Source: Bradyrhizobium tropiciagri (GTDB lineage Bacteria; Pseudomonadota; Alphaproteobacteria; Rhizobiales; Xanthobacteraceae). From it: a DNA stretch of 64,000 nt. The position numbers and the translations under genes are program-made. The stretch lies in NCBI RefSeq assembly GCF_001189845.1, contig NZ_LFLZ01000011.1, positions 1 through 64,000 of the forward strand, written 5' to 3'. Shown here piece by piece: positions 35,456-43,970 of this stretch. Below the pieces are notes generated by a model. It was not told the DNA's origin, did no database searches, and saw only the letters and a list, made by a program, of their open reading frames with translations. The number at the start of each line of letters is the position of its first letter. Position 1 is the stretch's first letter.

Positions 35456-35644
35456 TCACACACCGAGCTTCGCGAGCAGGGCCGCCATCTGCGGATCGCC
35501 GCCGGCCGACGGCTTCCAGTCGACGTGAACGACGCCGATGTCGCAGTCGCGGAGGTCCTTCACGAACCCCTCAAGCCCGACATTCACGACCTCGACCTTG
35601 CGCGCCAGCAATTGCTGATACTGCGGCCTATCCTGATCCGTCAT
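35456..35644 (-). CDS. Free FdrA-tail domain protein (62 aa)
   Basis: A 62-aa cytoplasmic protein. Core: VEVVNVGLEGFVKDLRD then VVHVDWKPSAGGDPQMAALL. The same pattern (V-x-N-x-G ... V-V-H-x-x-W-x-P-x-A-G-G-x) appears at the C-terminus of E. coli FdrA as I recall it, and in the N-terminal extension of DUF1116 copy 1 in this window. It is the first gene of the operon, 10 nt before DUF1116 copy 2, so it is probably a structural or substrate-binding piece of the transcarbamoylase complex. Confidence 0.7.
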   Translation of the reverse strand: MTDQDRPQYQQLLARKVEVVNVGLEGFVKDLRDCDIGVVHVDWKPSAGGDPQMAALLAKLGV

Positions 35645-35685
35645 CGTCTCCGCCCTAAAGTTCGTTTTCGTTTTGTCGAGCTAAT

Positions 35686-35708
35686 AAGAAAATACTTACT
35701 TAGTCAAG
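35686..35708 (-). promoter_or_regulatory. Promoter/operator of the transcarbamoylase operon
   Basis: On the minus strand CTTGAC (35708-35703) is followed by AAGTAA-GTAT-TTTCTT (35701-35686), an imperfect palindrome. The same AAGTAA-N4-TTTCTT occurs upstream of the deacetylase-fold gene at 41540-41555, and a weaker version lies upstream of the GGT-fold gene. CTTGAC may contain the -35 box, so the palindrome would lie in the spacer, a repressor-like position. Confidence 0.5.
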
Positions 35709-35779
35709 ACCGGATTCTCGGGAAATGCGAAATCTCTTTTCGCCGTCGCTTAGTGGATTGGCCGGGAGGCAATTGGGCT

Positions 35780-35809
35780 AAAAAAATGCTCCGAACTTCG
35801 TTCGGAGCA
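35780..35809 (-). terminator. Intrinsic terminator after the DUF2877 gene
   Basis: A perfect 10-bp stem, TGCTCCGAAC/GTTCGGAGCA (35787-35809), with a 3-nt loop is followed on the minus strand by seven T residues (35786-35780). It ends the Liv-type transporter/DUF2877 transcript. The next gene leftward must therefore use its own promoter. Confidence 0.9.
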
Positions 35810-35860
35810 GTTTGGGAGAACTCAAAACCTGATCGATGGCGGCATCATCGTCCGCGAAGT

Positions 35861-36799
35861 TCATGGCGCAAGTTCATGGCGCAGGACGATCAGACTGCCC
35901 GCGAATGCATCCAGTCCGGACGTATGGCCGATCGCCGAGAGCGCCGTGAGCGCGCGACGAAATCCGGCACCCTCGCCGCTCATCGTTGCATGAATGGCCT
36001 CATGCAGCGCTGCCGCGCCGTAACCCAGCGCCGCCGCGCGCAAATGAATTCGGCTGATGTCATTGGTGCCGTCGAGCAGTGCGCGGCAATGTTCCCACAG
36101 TGCATCGCGACGTTCGATCCGTCTCAGCGCGGCCAGCGCAATCAGCGCCCCGCCGATCAGGTCGTCGCCGGACGGCGTAAGTCCCGGCCCGAGACCGATC
36201 AAGCTGCCGAGAGAGAGGCTTTGATTCGCATCGCCATCCGAGCCGGCCACGACTTGCGCGAGAGCCGCGAGACCGGGCATGGCAGCCCGAACGAGGGGAG
36301 AAGCATCGCTCGGCACCGGTCCAGACCCGGCGACGGCGAGGCCGTCCTCATTCAGATCACCGCCCCACACCGCATCGACGGCTTCAAGGCCGCGTCGCAG
36401 GCTGCTCGTCGACCAGTGCGGTGCAGCGGGCGGCGCCCAGACGGACCGCGCGGCCAGATTTGCCAGCGGCGTCTCCGCGACCAACAGCATGGAGTCCGCG
36501 ACCCGCACGGGATCGCCTGCCGCAAGTCGCGGCCATCGAAAGTCGCCGAGCACGTGCAACGGCCCCGATCCGATGCCGGCACGTCCAACGCAGATCCAGA
36601 TCCCGTCGATGACGGCGTAGAACGACCGTTCGAACACGGCGACGACCTGACCCGCGGCGCGATCGCGAAGCGCCCTGTCGGCAAGCAGCCCAACTTCCAC
36701 ACTGGCGCAGACGGCCGCCGCGCGCCCGGGACGCCGCTCGTCCCGCGCACCCATGCGACCAGCCTGCCTTCCGTCAGCTTCGCGGTCTCCGACCAACAT
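35861..36799 (-). CDS. DUF2877 protein (AllH-like)
   Basis: A 312-aa DUF2877 protein. The diagnostic GLGPGLTPSGDDLIGGAL is at about residues 203-220. E. coli AllH, the third component of oxamic transcarbamylase, belongs to this family. It lies 15 nt after the fused Liv transporter gene and is separated from the FdrA operon only by a terminator. The ATG has GGGAGG upstream. The first 40 or so residues are Arg-rich and atypical, so an internal start is possible. Confidence 0.8.
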   Translation of the reverse strand: MLVGDREADGRQAGRMGARDERRPGRAAAVCASVEVGLLADRALRDRAAGQVVAVFERSFYAVIDGIWICVGRAGIGSGPLHVLGDFRWPRLAAGDPVRVADSMLLVAETPLANLAARSVWAPPAAPHWSTSSLRRGLEAVDAVWGGDLNEDGLAVAGSGPVPSDASPLVRAAMPGLAALAQVVAGSDGDANQSLSLGSLIGLGPGLTPSGDDLIGGALIALAALRRIERRDALWEHCRALLDGTNDISRIHLRAAALGYGAAALHEAIHATMSGEGAGFRRALTALSAIGHTSGLDAFAGSLIVLRHELAP

Positions 36800-36814
36800 C
36801 CGCCCTCGCCTCCC

Positions 36815-39349
36815 TCAGCGTGCCTGGGCCGCGAAGCGTTGCGGCGCGCCGGCCTGGGCCTCGCCGCCCAGATAGGCCGCCTCGAGCAGCGGATCCTCGG
36901 CGATGATGTCGGCGGCGCCGCTCTTCAGGATCGCCCCGGTCTCGAGAAGATAGGCCCGGTCGGCCAGCGCGAGCGCGTGGCCCGCCATCTGGTCGACCAC
37001 CATGATGGTCATGCCCTCGCTGCGCAGCCGCTCGAAGGACGCGAACAGTTCATCGACGACGAGCGGTGCGAGGCCGAGCGACGGCTCGTCCAGCATGAAG
37101 ATCTTCGGCCCGGTCAGCAGCCCGCGCGCCACCGCGAGCATCTGCTGCTCGCCGCCGGACAACAGGCCGGCACGCTGGTCGATGCGCTCCTTCAGCCGCG
37201 GGAAGCGCACGAACATCGCCTCGGTCTCGGCATCGAGGTCCAGGCCCTTGCGCGCATAGGCGCCGAGCTCGAGGTTCTGCTTCACCGTCAGTTCCGGAAA
37301 CACCTGCCGCCCTTCCGGCACCAGCACGACGCCCGAGCGGGCCCGAACATGCGCGGGCATCGTGTCGATGCGCGTCTCGGCGAGCCGAACTTCGCCCGTG
37401 GATCGCGGCGGTTCGAGCCCTGCGATCGACCGCATCAGGGTGGTCTTACCGGCGCCGTTGGCGCCGAGTACGGCAACCGCCTCGCCGGGAGCGACCACCA
37501 GATCGATCCCGTTCAAGGCGCGCGACAGGCCATAGAACGAGTCGAGCGTCTTGACCTCGAGTGCAGTGCCCTGCCGCGCCGGCCGCGGCGCGCGGGTCTT
37601 CTCGCCCGGCGTGGCGTCGCCCAGGTAGGCCTTGCGGACCGCCGGATCGTTGCGGATCGCCGCCGCATCGCCGATCGCGATGCGCTTGCCGCCGTCGAGC
37701 ACGACGATCAGATCGCTCAGCGACATGATCATCGGCATGTCGTGCTCGACGATGATGACGGCGATTCCGAGATCGGCGATCCGGCGCAACAGCGCAGTCA
37801 GGCACTGCTTGTCGCCCTTCGAGAGGCCCGCCGCGGGCTCGTCGAGCAACAGGATGCGGGGCCGGAGCGCCAGCGCACGCGCGATCTCGACCAGCCGCTT
37901 CTCGCCATGGGACAGCGAATCCGCGAGCCGGTCGACGTCGCCATCGACGCCGGCAAAGCGCAGCAGGAACCGGGCGAACCCCTCGGTCTCGGCGTTGCGC
38001 AACGCAGAGACGATGCCGCCGAGACGGCCGACCCGCTCGGCGAGCAGGATGTTTTCCAGGATCGTGAGCGAGCCGAACAACTGCGTGGTCTGGAAGGTGC
38101 GCGCGACGCCGACCCGCGCCAACAGATGCGACGTCATGCCCGTGACATCGCGCTCGCCGAGCATCACCGTTCCCGCCTGCGGCCGATAAAAGCCGCAGAG
38201 CAGATTGAGCGCGCTGGTCTTCCCGGCGCCGTTGGGGCCGATGATGCTGGTGACGGCACCGGGCGCCGCCCTGAACGAGACACCCTGGACGGCGCGCACG
38301 CCGCCGAACGAGATCGAGAGATCGGTCACGTCGAGCCCCGCCGCGCTGTGCGTTTCGAGGATCGCCGCATCGGCAAGCGCGGGCGCGATCGCAGTGTCGG
38401 CCATGGGCTTGCGTGCCGGCAGGAATTTTGCCGCGAGCTGCTCCGCGAGCCCGACGATGCCGGAGGGCGCGGCGCGCAGCACGACGAACAGCAACACGCC
38501 GAAGGCCAGCAGGCGATATTCGGCGAGATCCGACAGCGCTTCCGGCAACAGCACGACCAGCGCAGCACCGATCACCGGACCGAGCACCGAGCCGGCGCCG
38601 CCGACCATCACGCCGAACAGCAGCAGCACCGATTGCAGGAACGGAAACGAACTCGGGCTGATATAGCCCTGCAGCGGCGCAAACAGCGCGCCGGCCAGCG
38701 CCATCGCGGCCGCCGAGATCACGAAGGCGACGGCGCGCACATGCACCAGATCGATGCCCAGCGAGCGCGTCGCGACCTCGGTATCGCGGGCCGCGCGCAT
38801 GGCATAGCCCCAGCCGCTGCGCTTCAACCGCTCGAACAGGAAGAGGCCGGCAAACACCAGCACGATGCCGGCGGTAGCCAGGGAGCGCTCCGACAGCGCA
38901 TAGCCGAACACGCTCGGCGGCGCGCTCAGCATCAGGCCGTTGCCGCCGCCGGTGAGATCGCGCCATTCGATCGTGACATGTTCGACGATGAAGCCAAAGG
39001 CAATCGTCACCATCGCCAGATACGGCCCGCGCACGCGCAGCGCCGGCAGCGCAAGCAGGCCGCCGACGATGCTGACCAGCACGATGGCGCCCGCCGTCGC
39101 GGCGAGATAGGGCCAGCCGGCCTTCTCCATCAGCAGCACCGTGGTGTAGGCGCCGATGGCCATGAAGCCGATATGGCCAAGCGAGATCTGGCCCGCGAGG
39201 CCGAGCAGGACGTTGAGCCCGATGCAGGCGATCGCGGTCAGCGAAATCGTCGCGATCAGGAACACCGCGTAGCTGTCCGCGACCGCGGCATAGCCGATGG
39301 CAATCGCGAACGCCGCGACCGCGATAAGAAGAGAGGCGCGAGAGATCAT
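36815..39349 (-). CDS. Fused branched-chain-type ABC transporter: permease + ATPase + ATPase (LivM-LivG-LivF)
   Basis: An 844-aa protein combining three normally separate subunits. Residues about 1-320 are a LivM-type permease (GLNVLLGLAGQISLGHIGFMA). Residues about 335-590 are a LivG-type ATPase with Walker A GPNGAGKT near 371, LSHGEKR and EHDMPM. Residues about 605-830 are a LivF-type ATPase with GANGAGKT near 630, LSGGEQQM and MLDEPSLGLAP. LivM-LivG fusions exist; the three-part fusion is less common. It overlaps the LivH-type permease gene by ATGA. Context suggests a ureide or amide substrate rather than amino acids. Confidence 0.9.
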   Translation of the reverse strand: MISRASLLIAVAAFAIAIGYAAVADSYAVFLIATISLTAIACIGLNVLLGLAGQISLGHIGFMAIGAYTTVLLMEKAGWPYLAATAGAIVLVSIVGGLLALPALRVRGPYLAMVTIAFGFIVEHVTIEWRDLTGGGNGLMLSAPPSVFGYALSERSLATAGIVLVFAGLFLFERLKRSGWGYAMRAARDTEVATRSLGIDLVHVRAVAFVISAAAMALAGALFAPLQGYISPSSFPFLQSVLLLFGVMVGGAGSVLGPVIGAALVVLLPEALSDLAEYRLLAFGVLLFVVLRAAPSGIVGLAEQLAAKFLPARKPMADTAIAPALADAAILETHSAAGLDVTDLSISFGGVRAVQGVSFRAAPGAVTSIIGPNGAGKTSALNLLCGFYRPQAGTVMLGERDVTGMTSHLLARVGVARTFQTTQLFGSLTILENILLAERVGRLGGIVSALRNAETEGFARFLLRFAGVDGDVDRLADSLSHGEKRLVEIARALALRPRILLLDEPAAGLSKGDKQCLTALLRRIADLGIAVIIVEHDMPMIMSLSDLIVVLDGGKRIAIGDAAAIRNDPAVRKAYLGDATPGEKTRAPRPARQGTALEVKTLDSFYGLSRALNGIDLVVAPGEAVAVLGANGAGKTTLMRSIAGLEPPRSTGEVRLAETRIDTMPAHVRARSGVVLVPEGRQVFPELTVKQNLELGAYARKGLDLDAETEAMFVRFPRLKERIDQRAGLLSGGEQQMLAVARGLLTGPKIFMLDEPSLGLAPLVVDELFASFERLRSEGMTIMVVDQMAGHALALADRAYLLETGAILKSGAADIIAEDPLLEAAYLGGEAQAGAPQRFAAQAR

Positions 39350-40221
39350 ACCTTCTTAACTCCAGCTCGGCCGAGCAGCCCGTGCGGCATGATGACGAGG
39401 ATGACGATGACGGAAGCGAACGTGATGATCTGGGTGTAGACCGACCCGAGATAGTTGGTCGCGAACACCTCGATCAGGCCAAGACACAGTCCGGCCAGCA
39501 TGACGCCCCAGGCGCTGGCGAGACCGCCGATGATCGCGGCGGCGAACGCCTTGATGCCGAACAGCGTGCCCATCTCCGAGGAAACGTTGAGCAGCGGCGC
39601 GATCAGCAGCGCGGCGACGCCCGCCAGCATCGCCGACACCGCGTAGCTCGCGGCGATGGCGCCGCTGACATTGATGCCCATCAGCCGTGCGGCATTGGGA
39701 TTTTGCACCACCGCAAGCATCGCGACGCCATGCCGCGTACGGCGGCTGATCAGATGCAGCGCCAGGGCAAGCAGCAGGCCGACCACGGGAATCAGGAGCT
39801 GCAGGGGGTAGACCCCTGCCCCCTCCACGATCTGGATCGGCTTGGCCGCGAGCACCGACGGGAAGCTGCGCGGCTCCTTGCCGAACACGAACAGCATCAC
39901 ATTGTCGACGATGATGCCTACCGCAACGGTCGCCATCAGCCAGTTGTCCGACCCGCGCTGCACGAACGGACGAACCGCGAAGCGTTCGATCAGAACGCCG
40001 TAGACCGCGCAGACCAGCAGCACCGCGGGGATGCCGATCGCGGCCGGCCAGCCCCACACGACGAGGAAGAAGTATCCGGCAACGGCTCCCAGGGTCATCG
40101 AGCTGCCCTGCGAGAAGTTGACCGTGCCGGACACGGCGTAAGTGACGTGAAAGCCCAGCGCGAGCAGACCGTACATGCTCCCCAGCGCCATTCCGGTTAT
40201 TATCGCCGAAAGAAACGACAT
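39346..40221 (-). CDS. livH: Branched-chain-type ABC permease (LivH-like)
   Basis: A 291-aa membrane permease with about 8 hydrophobic segments and the LivH pattern GMALGSMYGLLALGFHVTYAVSGTVNFSQG near the start. The loop ALRLMGINVSG-type sequence appears as NAARLMGINVSGAIA. Partner of the fused LivMGF protein, with ATGA coupling. It lies 40 nt after the binding-protein gene. Confidence 0.92.
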   Translation of the reverse strand: MSFLSAIITGMALGSMYGLLALGFHVTYAVSGTVNFSQGSSMTLGAVAGYFFLVVWGWPAAIGIPAVLLVCAVYGVLIERFAVRPFVQRGSDNWLMATVAVGIIVDNVMLFVFGKEPRSFPSVLAAKPIQIVEGAGVYPLQLLIPVVGLLLALALHLISRRTRHGVAMLAVVQNPNAARLMGINVSGAIAASYAVSAMLAGVAALLIAPLLNVSSEMGTLFGIKAFAAAIIGGLASAWGVMLAGLCLGLIEVFATNYLGSVYTQIITFASVIVILVIMPHGLLGRAGVKKV

Positions 40222-40261
40222 CGATGATCACCTCGATCTGCTTGCTGGACGACCGCTGCCG

Positions 40262-41464
40262 TCAGTTCTTGAACGGCAGGATGTGGTTGTCTTCGAAGTG
40301 GGCCCAGATGTAGTCCTGCGCCGTCAGCGCATCGTGCTTGTTCTGGGCGAACGGCTTTTCATAGGTCTTGATCAGGCCTTCCAGCCTGTCGATCCCGTAG
40401 AAGCCGTCACGAATGGCGGTCGGATCTGTGCTGCCGGCCTTCTCGATCGCGCCGGCGATCACCTGCACGCTGTCATAGGCATTGGCAAAGCCGACCGCAG
40501 GCGTCACGTCCGCGGGCCCCTTGATATCCGGATACTTCGCCTGCAACTCGGCGAGCACGCGCTTGCCGACCGGCGAGAGGTTGCCGAAGAAGCTGTAGGT
40601 CTGGACGAACACGACGCTCTCGGCGCTCGGCCCGGCGAGCTCGGTGAAGCGGCCGCCGGCCGGTCCCCAATGCGACACGATCGGCGGCGCCCAGCCCATG
40701 CGGTCGAGCGATTTCACCACCTGCGAGGATGGACCGACATTGCCGACCAGAAACAGCGAGTCGGCGCCGGCCTGCTTGAGGCGGGACAATTGCGCGACCA
40801 CGTCGACATCGTTCGCCTCGAACTTCTCGACACCGGCCGGCTCGATCCCCGCCGCCTTCAGCGCGGCGCGCAGGCCGTGCTCGTTCGATTCGCCCCAGGG
40901 ATTGTTGACGAGGATGAGGCCCGGCTTCTTGGCGGCGAAGGTCTTGCCGGCGAACGCGACGATCGCCTTGTCGACCTCGTCGTCCATCGCCGAGACGCGG
41001 AACACATAATTGGACGCGGCGCCGTTTTGCGTGATGCTGGTTCCGGCGGCCCATGGCACCACGAACGGCATCTTGACGTTGTTGACGAACGGCACGATCG
41101 CAAGCTGGACCGGCGTGTCGAGACCGCCGAGCAGCACCGCGACCTTCTCGCGCTGGATCAGTTCGCGCGCGGCGGTCAGCCCCTTGGCGGGATTGCTTTC
41201 ATCGTCGCGGCGCACCAACTCCAGCGGACGGCCGAGCACGCCGCCCTTCGCGTTGATCTCCTCGATCGCGATCGTGGCGCCGCGGGTCAACGCTTCGCCG
41301 GCGCGCGCCGACTGCCCCGACAGCGCCGTGACCAGGCCGATCTTGATCGGCTCGGCAGCCCGCGCCCGCTCCGCAAGCGGCAGCGAGCCTATGAGAATGG
41401 CGAGCGCGCCCTGCAAGACAACGCGGCGGCACAGCCCGGTAATGGGGGTACAAGCGTAGCTCAT
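40262..41464 (-). CDS. Liv-type periplasmic substrate-binding protein
   Basis: A 400-aa Peripla_BP_6 protein. The N-terminus CRRVVLQGALAILIGSLPL is an export signal with twin Arg. The mature protein begins EPIKIGLVTALSGQSARAGEA, the usual start of Leu/Ile/Val, amide and urea binding proteins. Central IVPFVNNVKMPFVVPWAAG and NPWGESNEHGL are also family-like. First gene of the Liv/DUF2877 unit; divergent from the deacetylase-fold gene with a shared operator in the 142-bp gap. Confidence 0.9.
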   Translation of the reverse strand: MSYACTPITGLCRRVVLQGALAILIGSLPLAERARAAEPIKIGLVTALSGQSARAGEALTRGATIAIEEINAKGGVLGRPLELVRRDDESNPAKGLTAARELIQREKVAVLLGGLDTPVQLAIVPFVNNVKMPFVVPWAAGTSITQNGAASNYVFRVSAMDDEVDKAIVAFAGKTFAAKKPGLILVNNPWGESNEHGLRAALKAAGIEPAGVEKFEANDVDVVAQLSRLKQAGADSLFLVGNVGPSSQVVKSLDRMGWAPPIVSHWGPAGGRFTELAGPSAESVVFVQTYSFFGNLSPVGKRVLAELQAKYPDIKGPADVTPAVGFANAYDSVQVIAGAIEKAGSTDPTAIRDGFYGIDRLEGLIKTYEKPFAQNKHDALTAQDYIWAHFEDNHILPFKN

Positions 41465-41531
41465 TTCTGCAATTCCTCCCGCTCCGACGGCTCCCGAGCC
41501 GCCTCTGGTCCGCCGCCGCCGTTTCCGCGGT

Positions 41532-41576
41532 CTTGACGGAAGTAAAAACTTTCTTCACAAATCTACGAATGTCAAG
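41532..41576. promoter_or_regulatory. Divergent promoter region with shared operator
   Basis: Rightward CTTGAC at 41532-41537 and leftward CTTGAC (plus-strand GTCAAG, 41571-41576) bracket AAGTAA-AAAC-TTTCTT (41540-41555). This palindrome is identical in its arms to the one before the 62-aa gene. It could control both the Liv transporter and the deacetylase/amidohydrolase/TetR unit. Confidence 0.5.
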
Positions 41577-41606
41577 CGGCCGATCGCGCGCCGAATGGAG
41601 ATTGCG

Positions 41607-42590
41607 ATGCAGCGGGAGATTGGAGAGGAACCCGAGCGAGCCGTCTCGCGTGGCGTTCTCGGCGATGCAACATGCGCGCAAACGCCTGATCCGGCGCGCA
41701 GTCTCGTCTCTCACGACCGCTATCGCTACAGCGCGATCACGCGCCGCCCCGACTTCGTGTGGCCGAACGGAAAGCGACTGGCGGTCTACATCGCGCTCAA
41801 CCTCGAGCATTTCGCGTTCGGTGACGGGCTCGGCGCCGAGCTCTGCCCGGGCGGTCCGCACCCGGATGTCCTCAACTACGCCTGGCGCGACTACGGCAAC
41901 CGGGTCGGCGTGTGGCGGCTGATCGATCTGTTCGACGAACTGAAGCTGCCGCTCTCGGTGCTCGCGAACAGCAGCATCTACCACTACTGCCCGGAAGTCA
42001 TGGACGCCTTTCGCGCACGCGGCGACGAGGTGGTCGGCCATGGACGGACCAACTCCGAACGCCAGGGCGTGCTCTCCCCTGCCGAAGAACAGCGACTGAT
42101 CGAGGAAGCGACCGATATCATCGCGCGCGCCGAGGGACGACGGCCGCTTGGCTGGCTCGGTCCGTGGATCTCGCAATCCGCTGTCACGCCGGACCTGCTC
42201 GCCGAAGCGGGCTACCACTACCTGCTCGACTGGTGCATGGACGATCAGCCGGTGTGGTTCTCGACACGGGGTGGCGGGCGCATTCTGTCCGTCCCCTATC
42301 CACAGGAACTGAACGACATCCCCGCGATTGTCGGACGCAAGGACAGCGGCGAGCAGTTCGCGACCATGATCACGGACACGTTCGAGGAAATGCTGGCGCA
42401 ATCCGCCAGGCAGTCGCTGGTCATGGGCATCGCGCTGCATCCGTATTTGGTCGGCCAGCCGCACCGGCTGCGGCCGCTGCGGCGCGCGCTGCAGGCGATC
42501 GTCGCACAGCGCGACGACATCTGGATCACCACCGCCGGCGAGATCGCGGCATTTTCTCGCGCCCTGCCCGACGGCATCGTGCCGACATAA
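41607..42590 (+). CDS. Polysaccharide-deacetylase-fold protein, PuuE-like
   Basis: A 327-aa protein of the NodB/deacetylase fold closest in pattern to PuuE allantoinases: YGNRVGVWRLIDLFDELKLPLSV, then DEVVGHGRTNSERQG, GRRPLGWLGPW and DDQPVW. The metal-site His is present in VGHGRT, and HPYLVG may supply another. PuuE opens the allantoin ring without a metal requirement, so ring opening of a ureide is a fair guess. ATG at 41607 has TGGAGA upstream; the ATG at 41595 does not. The amidohydrolase starts 17 nt downstream. Confidence 0.75.
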   Translation: MQREIGEEPERAVSRGVLGDATCAQTPDPARSLVSHDRYRYSAITRRPDFVWPNGKRLAVYIALNLEHFAFGDGLGAELCPGGPHPDVLNYAWRDYGNRVGVWRLIDLFDELKLPLSVLANSSIYHYCPEVMDAFRARGDEVVGHGRTNSERQGVLSPAEEQRLIEEATDIIARAEGRRPLGWLGPWISQSAVTPDLLAEAGYHYLLDWCMDDQPVWFSTRGGGRILSVPYPQELNDIPAIVGRKDSGEQFATMITDTFEEMLAQSARQSLVMGIALHPYLVGQPHRLRPLRRALQAIVAQRDDIWITTAGEIAAFSRALPDGIVPT

Positions 42591-42607
42591 GAAACCGGAG
42601 CCTTCAA

Positions 42608-43828
42608 TTGACCGCCATCGACACATTGTTCCGAAACGCGCGGCTGACCGATGGTCAGCTTGTCGACATCGCCGTCAGCGGCGGCAAGATCGTCGCCATC
42701 ACGTCGTCCCGGCAAGATCACGGCGCAGTCGGCGTCACCCATGATCTTGGCCGGCGCCTGGTGCTCCCTGGCATGGTGGAAGGTCATATCCATCTCGACA
42801 AATGCTTTATCGGCGACGACTGGAAGCCGCATCGCCCCTGCACCGCGGGCTTCAGCGTGCGCGAGCGCGTCAGATTCGAGAAGGAAGCTCTCGCCGGCGC
42901 CAGGCCGATCGCCGTTCGGGCAGCAGCCCTGATCGACCTTTGCGTCTCGCAAGGCACGGCTCATATGCGAAGCCATGTGGATGTCGATGCGGAGGTCGGC
43001 CTGCGGCATTTCGAGGCGATCGCCGCAGCCCGTGAAGCGCATCGCGAGAAGGTTTCGATCCAGATCGTCGCGTTTCCCCAGAGCGGCATCCTGACATCGC
43101 CTGGTACGGCCGAATTGCTCGAGGAAGCCGTTCGCGCCGGCGCCGACCTGGTCGGCGGACTTGATCCCGCAAGCCATGATGGTGACGTCGCCGGGCATCT
43201 CGACGTCGTCTTTGGGATTGCCGAGCGGCATGGCGTCGGCATCGACATTCACCTGCATGACGGCGGTCTGCAGGGCATCTCTGAGATCGAGGAAATTGCG
43301 CGGCGAACCAAGGCGGCGGGCCTCGGCGGCAAGGTCACGATCAGTCATGCCTACGCGCTCGGCGAGGTGGTCCCTGAAGTGGTTCAGCGTACCGCGCACC
43401 GGCTTGCCGAAGCGGGCGTCGCCATTTTAACCAATGCCCCGGGTGCACGCGCATTTCCGCCCGTGCTGCTGCTTCGCTATGCCGGCGTCAACGTGTTCTC
43501 CGGCAACGACAACATCCGCGATTCCTGGTGGCCGTACGGCGACGGCGACTTGCTCGAACGCGCAATGATGGTCGGCTATCGCTCCGGGTTCAACACCGAC
43601 GATCAATTGGCCGCGGCCTTCGACATGGTGACGACCAACGCAGCGCGCGCGCTCGGCCTTGAGGATTACGGCCTCACCGTCGGCGGGGCGGCGGATTTCG
43701 TCGTGCTGGACGCACGGCATGTCCAGGAAGCCGTGGTCGCTCGTCCCAAGCCGCGCGATGTCTACAAGGCCGGCCGACTCGTCGCGCGTGGCGGCGTGAT
43801 GGTGACCGAAGGCACCCGGAAGCAGTGA
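42608..43828 (+). CDS. Amidohydrolase of the cytosine deaminase/AtzC class
   Basis: A 406-aa metal-dependent amidohydrolase. HIHLDKC supplies the two first metal histidines, HMRSHVDVDAE follows, HLHDGGL and SHAYALGE carry the next ligands, and GNDNIRDSWWPYGDGDLLERAM has the conserved Asp with the DxxWPYG block of CodA/AtzC. Family members deaminate or dealkylate cyclic amidines and triazines. It starts at a TTG (42608) after GGAGCC. The neighbouring PuuE-like gene suggests a shared cyclic amide substrate. Confidence 0.8.
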   Translation: MTAIDTLFRNARLTDGQLVDIAVSGGKIVAITSSRQDHGAVGVTHDLGRRLVLPGMVEGHIHLDKCFIGDDWKPHRPCTAGFSVRERVRFEKEALAGARPIAVRAAALIDLCVSQGTAHMRSHVDVDAEVGLRHFEAIAAAREAHREKVSIQIVAFPQSGILTSPGTAELLEEAVRAGADLVGGLDPASHDGDVAGHLDVVFGIAERHGVGIDIHLHDGGLQGISEIEEIARRTKAAGLGGKVTISHAYALGEVVPEVVQRTAHRLAEAGVAILTNAPGARAFPPVLLLRYAGVNVFSGNDNIRDSWWPYGDGDLLERAMMVGYRSGFNTDDQLAAAFDMVTTNAARALGLEDYGLTVGGAADFVVLDARHVQEAVVARPKPRDVYKAGRLVARGGVMVTEGTRKQ

Positions 43829-43970
43829 ACAGGGAGGAATCGCCCTTGACGAACAGCCGTAATGCCGATCTCAATCCCAGCTGCTTGCGCCGGGAACCGG
43901 ACCGCTGCCCGATGTGGCCTGATGCGGACCTGCCTTGCGTGACTACCCGAGCCCAGGCAAGGTTGACGCC

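Noticed and set aside
35372..39439. 1355-codon open frame on the plus strand
   Set aside because: It is antisense to the fused Liv transporter, DUF2877 and part of the FdrA operon, has no motifs, and is Arg/His/Gln-rich as expected of GC-rich shadows.
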